Notes under the pieces: model-generated
What the model saw: only the letters and a program-made list of their open reading frames with translations
Told to the model about the DNA's origin: nothing
Databases searched by the model: none
From: Euphorbia lathyris
Taxonomy: Eukaryota > Streptophyta > Magnoliopsida > Malpighiales > Euphorbiaceae
Direction: 5' to 3'
Assembly (NCBI RefSeq): GCF_963576675.1
Contig: NC_088915.1
Location: 37,601,501-37,665,500 of the forward strand
Length of the DNA: 64,000 bases
Translations under genes and position numbers: made by a program
Shown: positions 22,499 through 32,978 of the stretch, in pieces
How the letters are laid out: each line of letters starts with the position of its first letter
Position numbering within the stretch: the stretch's first letter is position 1

Positions 22499-24792
22499 TA
22501 GACCTGTTCACAAGCCTGTTGGCTGATGTGTGGCGCTAGTAGGTGTGTAAGTGTGTGTATGTAAGGTGATGAGTGAATATGTTGATATGTGAATGATTAG
22601 ATTCTACTAGACGCTACTACTTAGGGGCAAGTGTACCCCATCGTATCAAGTAATAATCCGGTTAAGACCGGGTATCGAATCCACGGGATTTATAACCACA
22701 AGTATTAAACTACTCGGTTCTATTCGTTATCTAGGCAGTGAATACTTTAGGTTGGTTTGGGTGACAACTACAAACTACTCCTAAACTATGGTGAGACAGA
22801 CTTATGTAACCGAAACTCTACGGGTTGCGATAAGTTATAAATATAATTAGCAATGACTACGTGTAGACCGACCGACCCGTGAAATGCTTAGACTACGTGG
22901 TTCCTAGTCAAGGCGTGTCTAATGCTAGGGATTAGAAACTAGGGCCCGTAAGTTCCGTGGCTTATCAATTCCTACGGTTTTCGGTGTGTTACTTCTAGTA
23001 GGGCAACACTTATATGGTTCCCTAAAGATGACCCTTGAAAGGGCGCCGGTAATCGCGTTCCCCTACACAATAATCAATTACGAATATCAAAACAAGTAGT
23101 AAACATCAACACGTATAGAGAGACGGGAATTGCAAATCATATATTATAAATATGGAATGGAAAAAATATGAATACATCCAAGCTTAGTATATAGGAAGAG
23201 TACAAGCTAATTAGCGAGTAAGAAGGGAAGAATCGGCCCTTGGAACTAGCTAACCGGACTCAAGGCCGTCTCTTAGGTCTTGGAGGTGGAACTTCTCGAG
23301 CTTGGTGGAAGAGGATGGAACGGAACTTCGACGGAGTGACGAAACAAGTGTACAAGCTCTCAAAGTGGTAGAGTTTTGTTACATAAAATCTGAATGATGA
23401 AATGAGTGCTAATCACTCTTATTTATACACATCAAGTTCGGGGGTAAAATCATAAATACACAAGTTACAAGTAAGAATTCACACTATATTTGCAGGTTTC
23501 ACAAGGCACGCCCCGCGTGTCTGCCAATTTGAACCCATTCCGTTGAGAATTTCTTCCGCGTGGGCCAATTTCAGACTTGTTTACTCAACCACGCCCCGCG
23601 TAGACTGGAGTACGCCCTGCGTGGTTGAGCTCATGGAACTTTTGTTCTTGATTCACACCATGGACGCCTCGCGTGGTAGGTGTTGACCGTGTGGGAATGT
23701 GCATTTGACTGTCGTGATTCAGGGGGCATTGTCCTACGCCCCGCGTGGTTGCTTTCGCTCCCCACGTGTCTTGTGAATTATCACTTCATTTTACTTCTAA
23801 CTTGTACCTGCAAAATACGATCATCGAGAACCGAATTAGCTTGACGTTTATTTTTCTGAAATTAATCAAAAACAAAGGAAATTAACTAAAAACATATAAT
23901 TTATTTTTATTTTGTTATTTATTTAAAAACACACTCCTTTTGTAATTAAACTTACTTATTTAGTCCAAAGTTAGACCGTAAATTATGCTAAAAGATAGGG
24001 ACAAAATGTCCCTATCACTGGCCCGTCCAACCCGTCCAAGCCCGTCCTTTATGGGTTGGGCTTGGACAATACTTATTTGATATTAGGCCCGGCCCGAGCC
24101 CGAGCCCGCATAAGCCCGCACATAAAATGGGATGGGCTTGGGATTTGTCTTAAAAGTCCGATTCGGCCCGGTCCGACCCATCCTTATATTATTAATAACA
24201 CAAAATATATCACTATTAGAATCATAAAATTTGATGAGATACCATTCTTTTTCTTATATCTTAACATCAATGAATTAACTATTGCACCTATATACCAGGA
24301 TTAAGAAATTATTGGAGACAAAAGTAAAACTGAGCTAAAAAAAATCTCACTTACGTCTTTGTAATTATTAATTTAGTTGTGTTTTGTTAATTGACACACT
24401 GTGAAACTTAGTTAATATATTTTATACAGTAAAAACTACAGTACTAAAAACAATAAAAAGCAAATGGAACAGAAGTGGAAATAAGTCAGGGAATTTGAGT
24501 CAAAAACTACATATTTCTTTTCCAAAAGGATTTAAATGTATATTTTATGTTGAAATTTACATGTTAATTAACAATATAAATATAAATATAAAATAGTATA
24601 TAAAAATAAATATTAATTTAGCGGGTTGGGCCGGGCTGGGCTTGGGAATTAAATTTTTTAGTCTGGCCCAACCCAGCTCGAACCCGATGTACATATAGTG
24701 CGGGTTGGGTTGGACTTGGACAAGGTAAATATATGTAAAGCCCGACTAGGCCCGGTCCGAGCCCGGCCCAGCCCAATCCATGAACAGGTTTA
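22499..24792. mobile_element. hAT-type MITE inside the LINE RT, itself split by a solo LTR
   Basis: Ends are TAGACCTGTTCA at the left and, reverse-complemented, TAAACCTGTTCA at the right. An 8-bp duplication (TATCGAGG at 22491-22498, TATCTAGG at 24793-24800, one mismatch) fits hAT. Interior is repetitive GGCCCG/GGGCTT text near both ends, AT-rich in the middle. Without the inserted LTR it is about 800 bp and has no transposase frame. Confidence 0.75.
22524..24017 (-). mobile_element. Solo LTR of the Athila-like Gypsy family found at 58737
   Basis: Read on the minus strand it starts TGATAGGGACATTTTGTCCC and closely follows the LTR at 58737 (TGATAGGGGTATTTTACCCC) over its length; it ends ..CACACATCA. 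Flanks TTGGC (22519-22523) and CTGGC (24018-24022) are a probable 5-bp TSD with one change. It contains a minus-strand TATAAATA at 23420-23427 and CpG-rich dyads (23517-23770) upstream of it, as in the other LTR. It inserted near the left end of the hAT MITE. Confidence 0.85.
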
Positions 24793-26666
24793 TATCTAGG
24801 TCTTCCATCGTTGGTGGGCAGAACGAAATGAGCAATCTTTGCACACTTGAGAGACTGGTTATGGCAGCGGCTACATCGCTGGAGAGGGAAAGGAATATCA
24901 AAAGCTGGTAAAGCTACACTTATTCGAGCAGCAGGGCAAGCCATCCCAATCTATTTCATGAGTGTATTCCTATTCCCTATATCGACGGCTGATGAATTAC
25001 AACGAATGCTGAATTCGTTTTGGTGGGGTAATAAAAAGTCAGGTGAGAGATGACTGAATTGGATGGCATGGGACAGATTATGTGCTCCAAAATTGATGGG
25101 TGGATTGAGTTTCCAAAATTTCACAGCCTTTAATCTTGCTATGTTGGGAAAACAGGGATGACGGTTATTTACCAATCCATCTTTGCTTGTTAGTAAAGTT
25201 TTCAAAGCTAAATATTATCCAAGAGGGGATTTTATGTGGGCCTCATTGGGGCATTCACCAAGTTTTATTTGGCGAAGTATCCGGAGTTCTCAACTAATCA
25301 TTAAAGAAGGAGTCAGATGGAAAATTGGAAACGGTTAATCAATCAATGTGTGGAGTGAGAGATGGTTGCGTGATGAGGAGGATGGCTATATACGAACCCC
25401 TATGGTGGAAAGGTTGGAGTATTTGAAAGTTAATGATTTGTTTATCCATAATTCCAGGGATTGGGATGAAGAGCTGTTGGAGGAAATTTTCGAGCATAGA
25501 GATATTACAGAAATTCATAAATTGTCCGTTGGTACTTTGAGTAGTGAGGATCGGTTAATATGGCAATTCCATTCTTTAGGACGATACACAGTGAAAAGCG
25601 CTTACCGACTAGCTACAACGTTGGAAGCAGGAGAGAGATTTCATGTTCAGGGAGCCTGGAAAAAATTATGGTATGCTGAAATTCCACACAAGGTCCGACA
25701 CTTTGGTTGGCAACTAGCACGCAATTGTCTCCCAACGCGTGTAAATCTTCAATTTCGCGGGTCACATGTATGTAGTAATTGTGTGATATGTAACAGACAT
25801 TGGGAGGATGTATGTCATCTTTTTATTGAATGTGCACGAGCTATACGAGTGTGGCAGAAGGCGGGACTTCTGGATCGAATTAATGCAGAGGCGGCGGTGG
25901 TTGAGAACTTGATAGCATGGTTTCATAATATGATTAGAGCAGCCCCAGAACAAATTGTGAAAACATTTTTAATGCACCTCTAGAGTTTATGGCAGGCTAG
26001 AAATACCCGTCTTTGGCAGTATGAGATTCGCACAACAGATCAGATAGTGGATCAAGCTTGCATTGTACTTAACGATTGGTCAGAAGCTAATGCCTTACGG
26101 AATCGAACTGATACAGAAGAACAACAGATCGAAAATACAACAGCAGGAAATATTGCATCTGCTGGTTGCACGACTTGGCATCCGCCGTCGGAAGGATTTC
26201 TCTCGTCTTGTGTCGATGCTGCATGTTTTAACGCTGATGGTCGTGCAGGGATGGGAGCAGTAGTACGGGATGCAAATGGGCAGTTTGTAATGGGGAGATG
26301 TGCGGGTCTGTTATGTTTTCCGACGACACGAGAATGTGAGGCCGAAGCTTTATTACAAGCTATGCAATGGCTAGAAGCTGATGGAATAAGGGATGTGGTC
26401 TTCGAATCCGATTCTAAACAAGTGATTGATGCAATAAATTCTAGTTCTGTTGATGATTCCGAATTTGAGGATAAAATTATTCAAATACGATCGATTCTAA
26501 CATCAAATTACTCTTACTCAGTCAAATAGATACGGCGGAAAGCGAATAGATGACACATGTGTTAGCAAAGTCTTCTCGTTTATCCATTTACCCTTCATTT
26601 TTTAATTCATTATTGAGTTTTGTTTCTGATTCATTGTTACAATTTTATCAAAATTTAGCATATTAA

Positions 26667-26947
26667 TTCATTAATTTTTTAATTAAAAAAATTAAATAAA
26701 ACTAAAAATATTAATTTTTACAGAATTGGTTTTCGCCGACTCAGTCACAATTAAACTTTAAATCCTTAGTACTTATCAAACCCAATGATATTACTGAAAC
26801 GAAAAAAAAAAATCAATCACGGTTTAGGACTAATAGAAAAAGCACTGAAAAGGCATCCCAACTAATTCCAGTCGGAAAAAAAAAGCCAAAAACAAAAAGC
26901 CTTCTCTGAGTTTCTCTCTCCTTCTCTCTAATCACTCACACACAACA
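26667..26947. other. AT-rich flank and 5' leader of the PH gene
   Basis: After the LINE end the sequence is AT-rich, then a CT-rich leader (about 26900-26947; TTTCTCTCTCCTTCTCTCTA, CACTCACACACAACA) runs up to the PH1 ATG. Such CT-rich leaders are common in plant 5' UTRs. No clear TATA box was identified. Confidence 0.5.
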
Positions 26948-27379
26948 ATGGAGTCCTTCTTGAGATCGTGGACGGGTCAGGATCCACACCCCGACGACTA
27001 CCAGAACATTGAGTTCTGGTCGAATCCTGAGCGCTCCGGTTATCTTACCAAGCAAGGCGATTACATCAAGACTTGGCGGCGACGCTGGTTCGTCCTTAAG
27101 CAAGGCAAACTCCTTTGGTTCAAGGACAGCCATGTCAATCGCTGGTCAGTTCCTCGTGGCGTCATCCCCGTCGGAAATTGCTTAACCGTCAAAGGCGCTG
27201 AGGATGTGCTTAACAAACCTTTCGCTTTTGAGCTATCAACCAACCAGGACACCATGTATTTTATTGCCGATTCTGAGAAGGAGAAGGAAGAGTGGATCAA
27301 TTCAATTGGAAGATCTATTGTACAACACTCTAGGTCAGTCACTGATTCAGAGGTCGTTGATTATGATAGCAAGAGCTGA
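26948..27379 (+). CDS. PH1: PH-domain protein, PH1-like, 143 aa
   Basis: Single uninterrupted exon. It starts MESFLRSWTGQDPHPDDYQN. The PH domain spans about residues 28-128: GYLTKQGDYIKTWRRRWFV is the basic beta1-beta2 loop that binds phosphoinositides, GKLLWFKD follows, and the final helix carries the invariant Trp (EKEEWINSIGRSIVQH). Length and the C-terminal SRSVTDSEVVDYD match plant PLECKSTRIN HOMOLOGY DOMAIN 1 proteins, which associate with phosphoinositides on endosomal membranes (established for the family). The reading frame is intact, with conserved host-like codon use. It is the only clearly ordinary host gene here and is flanked on both sides by transposon debris. Confidence 0.93.
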   Translation: MESFLRSWTGQDPHPDDYQNIEFWSNPERSGYLTKQGDYIKTWRRRWFVLKQGKLLWFKDSHVNRWSVPRGVIPVGNCLTVKGAEDVLNKPFAFELSTNQDTMYFIADSEKEKEEWINSIGRSIVQHSRSVTDSEVVDYDSKS

Positions 27380-29444
27380 TTTTCTTTTTTTTCCTTTTTG
27401 TTTTCCAAAAAAAAAAAAGGGAAAAAATCAAGATATTTTCTGTTGTTTCTTGTATAAAATAGTTGTATCTGTGTTTGCTGTTGTTTACTATAATATGTTG
27501 TATGTGTATGTATTTATGGATCTTATCTTGACATTTGCTTAGTAGTGTCTTTTTTATTTTTGTTTTGAGATTTTGCTTGTTAGTTGAGGATTTCTATGAT
27601 CTCATTTGCTCTTTCACGTTATTTTGATTTGGTTATTTTGGACTCAGCTATTTTTTACATTCTTCTCCAATTGAATGGGGGTTTATGTTTTTGATTTTGG
27701 GATGGCATCAAAGAATGGTTGATTTGCCTTAGTTTGGCTGAGAGGCTTAGCTGGTTTGTTAGGAAGAATATCAGTCCTTGGAAGAAAAGGACACGCTGCT
27801 TAGGGCTGTTTTACTTATATATGAAGTCTATACAGACTTTTCTTTTGTGTAGTTCAAATTTAAGTTTGGTGGACAAAATAGTTTTCTGGATAAGGCCAAA
27901 GTACTTCTGCAGACGCTAGTGGAATTAGGCAGACTGCTGAAGTTTTAACACTTAAATTGAACATGAAAGGCTGAAATGCCTTTGTGGTTTCTTTTTTTCA
28001 CAATGAGTTCTTGGAGATGCTTAGTAATGGTTGTACGGCTTACATCAATTAAGATTAAATATAAGTAGGTTAGTGCTAAGCTTTTCCCAGAGAAATATAT
28101 TATTTAAAACACAGTTGGTTATCATTTCTGTTTGCTCCCAAGTTCTTCGTTTCTACAATTCTGATACATTTCAGGCATCATAATGAGCAGAGTGGAAGCA
28201 TTTTAGGATAAAATTGTTATATTTGCTTCGTTTCTATAGAAATAGAGAAATTAGGTGTTTTAAAACATAGACCGGGAACTCTTCTTGCTGTATCCAGGTA
28301 GCAGTATGGACTACTAGATTACATTGATGACTGTTCCGGTCTTGTTATGCGGATTCAGTTTTGGCAAGTTTACCCTTGATTGATCATAATACCCTTGCGG
28401 TATCACTTATGTCCATCCCTCCCTTGTGTGATTCCGCATCTTAGGGATGGATTTCCAATTTGCATTACTTGCTCTGGAAATGCCACCATTAGATATTGTG
28501 ACATTATATAGGTATAAACCATCCTAAATACATATTTGGTGGGTCTCTTCTCTTGCCGGTAAACATCCTTAGAAGTACTATCCAAGAGCTATACATGTCT
28601 CAGCTTGTCCTTCACTCACTTCCATGGTATATTCTGCACTTGCACCCAGCAGTATGAAATATTAATTTTGTAATGTTTACTATCCTCACTTGTTGAACTC
28701 CTGTATTAGAAGTCTGATGAAATGAGCAAAGAAGAATTACTGAACTTATTCAACATATTACAGTTGAGGTACTTGGTATTGTGTACCTAGTTCTTTATAA
28801 TGCATTAAAACTTTGAAATTCATGTGGATTGCTTGCCCATTCCAATTAGAGCAGTTAATTTCTACCTAGAATTAGTAAACTTTATTAGCAGCTAGAAAGT
28901 GAAGGAAAAAAATAAAGATCCTTTGAAGAAATTATTGAGTACCAGGAGAAGAAAAATAGAGCATAAACATTTCATTTGCCAGGTGTAGCCTAAGCAATTC
29001 TCCCCTGTTATCCAAAGGAGTTATTTTCTGCAACTTTTTGACATGCTTGTAGGAAAAATCTGGGTAACACAAAATCTCACAGGTCAGTAACTATGTTATT
29101 GTCGAGAAGAATGTCCTTGGGTTTAACTCACAGTGAAATTATAGGCACTTGGCAACGTTGAAGTAATCAAGTCAGAAGTGGTACTATATAGTCTTTGAAG
29201 AATACTTAATTAATTCCTTTGGTTCCTGCAATGAAGCTGTTGGTTGCTTCTTTAGGTTGTAGATTTGTCACCATTCAATGCAACATTTGTTTCTTATTCC
29301 TGTTCAAGAACTCCTTGGTATATATGTCTGAAACTTTATTCTCTACGTGAAAGTGGCTGAAAGGTCATTTAGTTGCTTTGAGGAGTTACTGATAGGAAAG
29401 CCTCTAAATGAATTAAGAGAGAAGAATGCCGAAGACGGTTCTTT
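27380..29444. other. 3' UTR of PH1 and non-coding intergenic DNA
   Basis: The first few hundred bases are T-rich and probably 3' UTR (a run of A then GGGAAAAAATC near 27408-27430). The remainder shows no credible coding frame or defined repeat. Confidence 0.45.
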
Positions 29445-29452
29445 GTTTTCCT

Positions 29453-30054
29453 TAGGGATGCAAGTGGGGCGGGGATTTCCCGTCCCCGTCGGTGACCCAC
29501 CTTGACGGCGACGAGAATCACCGATAGGAATCCCCATGGGACGAGGATGGGGATAATTTTATCCCCCGTGACGGGGATGGTGCGGGGATGGGGATTCCCG
29601 ATCCCGCTCCGTGGGGATCCCCGACCCCGCCCCGTTAATCCCCAACGGGGAATTCCCGACGGATCCCCAATTATTCCCACTATAATTAAAATTATACTTT
29701 AAATATTATAATTTATAACATTTAACTTAAATTAAATAGACTTATTTTCAAATAAAAAATTAAATGATAAATAAAATATTAGCCAAGAACTAAATGAATA
29801 TTTTTCCTAACCTAAACTAGACTAAACTAAAGGCATAGTATCTCTGTCATTCTTTCGAACAATACCTAGAATTAGAAAGGAGAAAATAAATATATACTGA
29901 TTTTTTAAAAATATAAATGGTGATTCTCCGCGGGGATGTGGAATAGGAAAAAAAATGTTTTCAAATGGGGATGGGGATGGGGGATAAATTTGTCTCCGTC
30001 TAACTCATGGGGATGAGGATGGGAAATGCATTCCCCGCCTCATTTGCATCCCTA
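29453..30054. mobile_element. hAT-type MITE, 602 bp, perfect 8-bp TSD
   Basis: The left end is TAGGGATGCAAGTGGGGCGG and the right end, reverse-complemented, TAGGGATGCAAATGAGGCGG. Both match hAT termini. Flanks are the perfect duplication GTTTTCCT (29445-29452 and 30055-30062). Both subterminal zones are dense in GGGGAT/ATCCCC, which makes the ends able to fold on themselves. No transposase. Confidence 0.9.
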
Positions 30055-30484
30055 GTTTTCCTTGTTCTTAAACCAACAAAGGAAAACAAACAGTAGCAAA
30101 GTGGATATCAGAAACCCACAGAATTAGTGTGAGTTTATCTGAACTGAAAATATTAGATTTTAAAAATAGCAATAATTAAAATAAATAAGCTTATAATAAT
30201 AATAAATATAATTATAATAAATAATGATAAATTACTGAATTGAACTGAAAGATCTGAATTGAAATTAGTGATATTGAAATTAAGTGACAAAGAACATGTC
30301 TGACAAGTTTATATCAGAGCTTTTTTATCCTTTTAGCTGACATAGAGGCAGGGGCGAAGCAAGCATAGGGCCCAGATGGACCGAAGCCTCCCGGCCATTA
30401 GCTCCGCCCTTGAGTATAGTTAGTTTTGTCTCATGTAGTCCCCCTGAATATTGGGTTATATTTAATTGATGTAGTATTATTTCA

Positions 30485-30575
30485 TAGTTCAACGTAGTTG
30501 AGTTGATTTAATATCTTATTTTAAGGTGAGAGGTCACGAGTTCCATCCCCACCAAACTCATTTTGTTTTAATAAA
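30485..30575 (+). repeat. Possible tRNA-derived SINE remnant
   Basis: TAGTTGAGTTGATTTAATATC resembles a box A, followed 33 bp later by GGTCACGAGTTCCATCCCC, a degenerate box B, then a T/A-rich tail. Weak evidence; no TSD identified. Confidence 0.3.
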
Positions 30576-30619
30576 ACTTTATTTTTTTTAATTTTATTTT
30601 TTCAAATAGGCTCTTTATT

Positions 30620-31062
30620 TTTTTTTTGGTAGAAAAGGAAAAGAAAAACGAACAACAACAAACTACCCAGGAATTAGCCTAGGGAAGCTAACCCCAATCC
30701 TATCTTCTAAGAGAAGATGAGAGATGAAACTAGGGGAAACAGGAAGGGTAGTAACGCCTAACGTCCCTTCATGGCCCGCCGCCGCCAAGCGATCAGCAAC
30801 ACGATTCTGCTCTCTAAAAATGTGTCTGAACTCTACGAACTCAAAGGAGGAGCAAAGCCTTATAATAGCTTTGATGAGGTTGCGACTGTTAAGACCCATA
30901 GAATGATTCTCAGAAATCATTTTGATTGCTTCCAAATTATCAGACTCCACAGAGAGCCTCTTAACACCCAGCCTTTTACCAAGATTGATTCCAGTAAGAA
31001 TAGCCCAGAGCTCCGCAGAAAAGGAAGAACCCAACCCTAAATTCTGGGAGAACCCAGAAAGC
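30620..31062 (-). mobile_element. 5'-truncated LINE (RNase H end) with poly(A) and 17-bp TSD
   Basis: On the minus strand, an RNase H-like frame (31034-30663; MGSSFSAELWAILTGINLGK, VESDNLEAI, REQNRVADRLAAAGHEG) is followed by a poly(A) tail, seen as T-rich 30617-30628 on the plus strand. The target duplication CAAATAGGCTCTTTATT occurs at 30603-30619 and 31063-31079. This is a 5'-truncated LINE insertion. The RNase H type is that of plant L1 elements. Confidence 0.88.
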
Positions 31063-31250
31063 CAAATAGGCTCTTTATTAATATAACACTTTTGAATTTA
31101 TTAATATAACACTTTTCATAATAAAAATAAATTCAAAAGTGTTATATTAAATAGGCTCTTTATTAATATAACACTTTTGAATTTATTTTTATTATATTTT
31201 TATTTTTAATTTATTATCAAATTTTTACTTTTGAGGGGTAAGTTACATAC
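31063..31250. repeat. Local direct and inverted repeats around AAATAGGCTCTTTATT
   Basis: The 16-mer AAATAGGCTCTTTATT also recurs near 31150, with TAATATAACACTTTTGAATT copies in direct and inverted order between. It pre-dates the LINE insertion, which used one copy as target. Confidence 0.6.
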
Positions 31251-31387
31251 GTGGTGTACAACCTTTACATGTTTTCACACTTTGGTACAACCAAAAATTT
31301 GTCACACTAAAGTGAACAACCTTCTAGTGACCTCCCACTAAAGTGTACACCAGGTAAAAATGATCGGTCAATCTAGTTAACATGCCA

Positions 31388-31538
31388 CTGGGAATTGAGG
31401 AAAATATGGTAGTGGATAGGACGGAGTGGAGGGAGCGAATTTGTGCCGCTGACACGACTTGATTTCACGGTTTTTATATGATGGTTCATGTTAGCCGACC
31501 CCGAATCATTTCGGGACTAAAGCTTTGTTGTTGTAAGT
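31388..31538 (+). mobile_element. 5'-truncated SINE (Au-like 3' end) with 18-bp TSD
   Basis: The 3' part reads GTTAGCCGACCCCGAATCAT then TTTCGGGACTAAAGCTTTGT and ends TTGTTGTA, the tail type of the plant Au SINE group. Flanked by a perfect 18-bp duplication AATCTAGTTAACATGCCA (31370-31387, 31539-31556). No box A/B, so 5'-truncated or partial. Confidence 0.8.
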
Positions 31539-32201
31539 AATCTAGTTAACATGCCAAATCATCAATTTTTAACCCATATTTTAATGAAAATGGGATCCAC
31601 TCATCTTCTTCAACCTTATATCTTCTTCTTTATTTTCTTTGTCCTCCATTTTTATCAAATATCATTTCTCTCTCTAACTCTCATCTCTCTCATTCTCACT
31701 TTCTCAAATCCTCCTTTCACAATCATATCCTCCTTTCTCAAATCCACCAAAGGTAGATTTTCTACCACCATTTTTGCAACAGAGGATCTCCCTCCCCAAT
31801 GACGCCATGCTTGTCCCTAGTCAAAATTCATATTTAAATCCACTTGTTGTTCTCCTAAAGCTGAAATAGTTGAAGATGAGAATGATAATTCCTCAACATT
31901 GTCCATTCTGATACTTAGATTATTCAATTCATTCCATCGAGAATCACCCCAAAGTTCGAATTGAAAAGCTCACTATCTAAATCCGAATTAATGTCAACAA
32001 CACTCAGCCTACCTGCGTGTGCTTCTTCTTGACTGTCAGGATTAGTACCAATTGGAGAACCAAAACGCAAACCAAAGAGCGCAATCGCATCACCAATGTT
32101 GCTACTTTCAAAATCCACACAATCAAAATCAACCGGTGGTTCCACATTCAAATCCGAAAGCAAATCCACCATAAAGCTCAAAAGCGCATCATCAACGTTG
32201 C

Positions 32202-32952
32202 TGTTGGGCTTGACCCAATTATAATTTATAAAATAAGCCCATGTGTCTTTAAGTTTTTTCAAGTGAAAAGTATCCCACATTGCTTTCAAAGCACTTGGTG
32301 GAGATGTTTATAAAGAAAGTCCTCACATGCTTGGGGTGTGACCTAAGGGATACCCACTTTTGTGAAAGGGTGAGGACCTACCTGGTGTGGTGTAAACAAT
32401 ATAATTTTTTATTGAAAAAAATTAATAATAATATTATATTTATTTTATTAATTTCGTTTAATAATAATATTATTATTATTTTATTAATTTCGTTTTTTAT
32501 TTGTCATTAATTTAATTGCCTCTGATTTAGTCTTTGTGAACGTTACTCATAACGTCTCTTTTATTCTGAACGTGTCTTCTCCTAACCCAGTCTTTCTCCA
32601 CCTTCCTGATTTTCCTCCTTCATCTTCTCCTGAAATCAGAGCTCAACAGCTCTTTTTTCCCTGTATAAATAGATGAGACTGGCATACATAAATTACACAA
32701 TTGAATTCATTCTTTCTTTTTTCGATTCCAAAAACTGAGCAAGTTACAGAGTGCAGGCAGAAACGATTTTTGTACGGTGCAATACAAAATCATATTTAAG
32801 AGGGCTGTTTTATCCTGGAGGCGACCAGAGTTCATACTGTTTGCTATTTTCCGGCAGTTCCGCGAACGTCTTAAAGAAAGCGACATTGTCCGCGACTCTG
32901 CCCATTTAATTTTGTTCGGTCTGTTCCTGTTTTCTGAGTTCGAGTTTCAACA
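32202..32952 (+). repeat. 5' LTR of the 32202 Copia element
   Basis: 751 bp. TATAAATA at 32664-32671 followed by the probable transcript start. It lacks the CG/GTCC microsatellite block that the 3' LTR has. Confidence 0.9.
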
Positions 32953-32978
32953 ATTTTAAGACGTTTCAATTACTGCTG

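Larger units (their letters stand above)
10407..26666 (+). pseudogene. LINE ORF2: endonuclease, reverse transcriptase, RNase H; split twice
   Basis: Segments in order: an exonuclease-endonuclease-phosphatase domain (10407-11229; MKIFSWNCQGLGNTR, LGDFND, TSDHSPI, broken after 10856); reverse transcriptase (about 21139-22490; KAYDRVDWNYL and the catalytic FADDT near 22290); then after the hAT insertion the RT thumb and zf-RVT region (24793-25980; YLGLP, AWDRLCAPK, CNRHWEDVCHLFIEC); and a C-terminal RNase H (26170-26560; DAACFNADGRAGMGAVVRD, ESDSK). The Gypsy element separates the endonuclease from RT. Stops at 22312, 25051, 25336 and 25981, plus frameshifts, make it non-functional. It was the target-primed reverse transcription enzyme of the LINE. 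Confidence 0.85.
7440..26700 (+). mobile_element. Degenerate L1-type LINE split by three nested insertions
   Basis: ORF1 (DUF4283 and CCHC knuckle) and ORF2 (endonuclease, reverse transcriptase, zf-RVT, RNase H) can be followed collinearly across 19 kb once three insertions are removed: 8827-10257, 11235-21138 and 22499-24792. Each insertion has its own TSD, and reading resumes in LINE sequence after it. Without insertions the LINE is about 5.6 kb. Its outer ends are approximate: the start is placed at the GC-rich leader and the end after the ORF2 stop. Several stops and frameshifts show that it is dead. Confidence 0.85.

Noticed and set aside
24056..24944. Pro/Arg-rich frames around GGCCCG repeats
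   Set aside because: They lie in the low-complexity ends of the hAT MITE and cross its border into LINE sequence.
29343..29702. Gly/Pro-rich open frames on both strands
   Set aside because: Generated by GGGGAT/ATCCCC repeats of the hAT MITE end.
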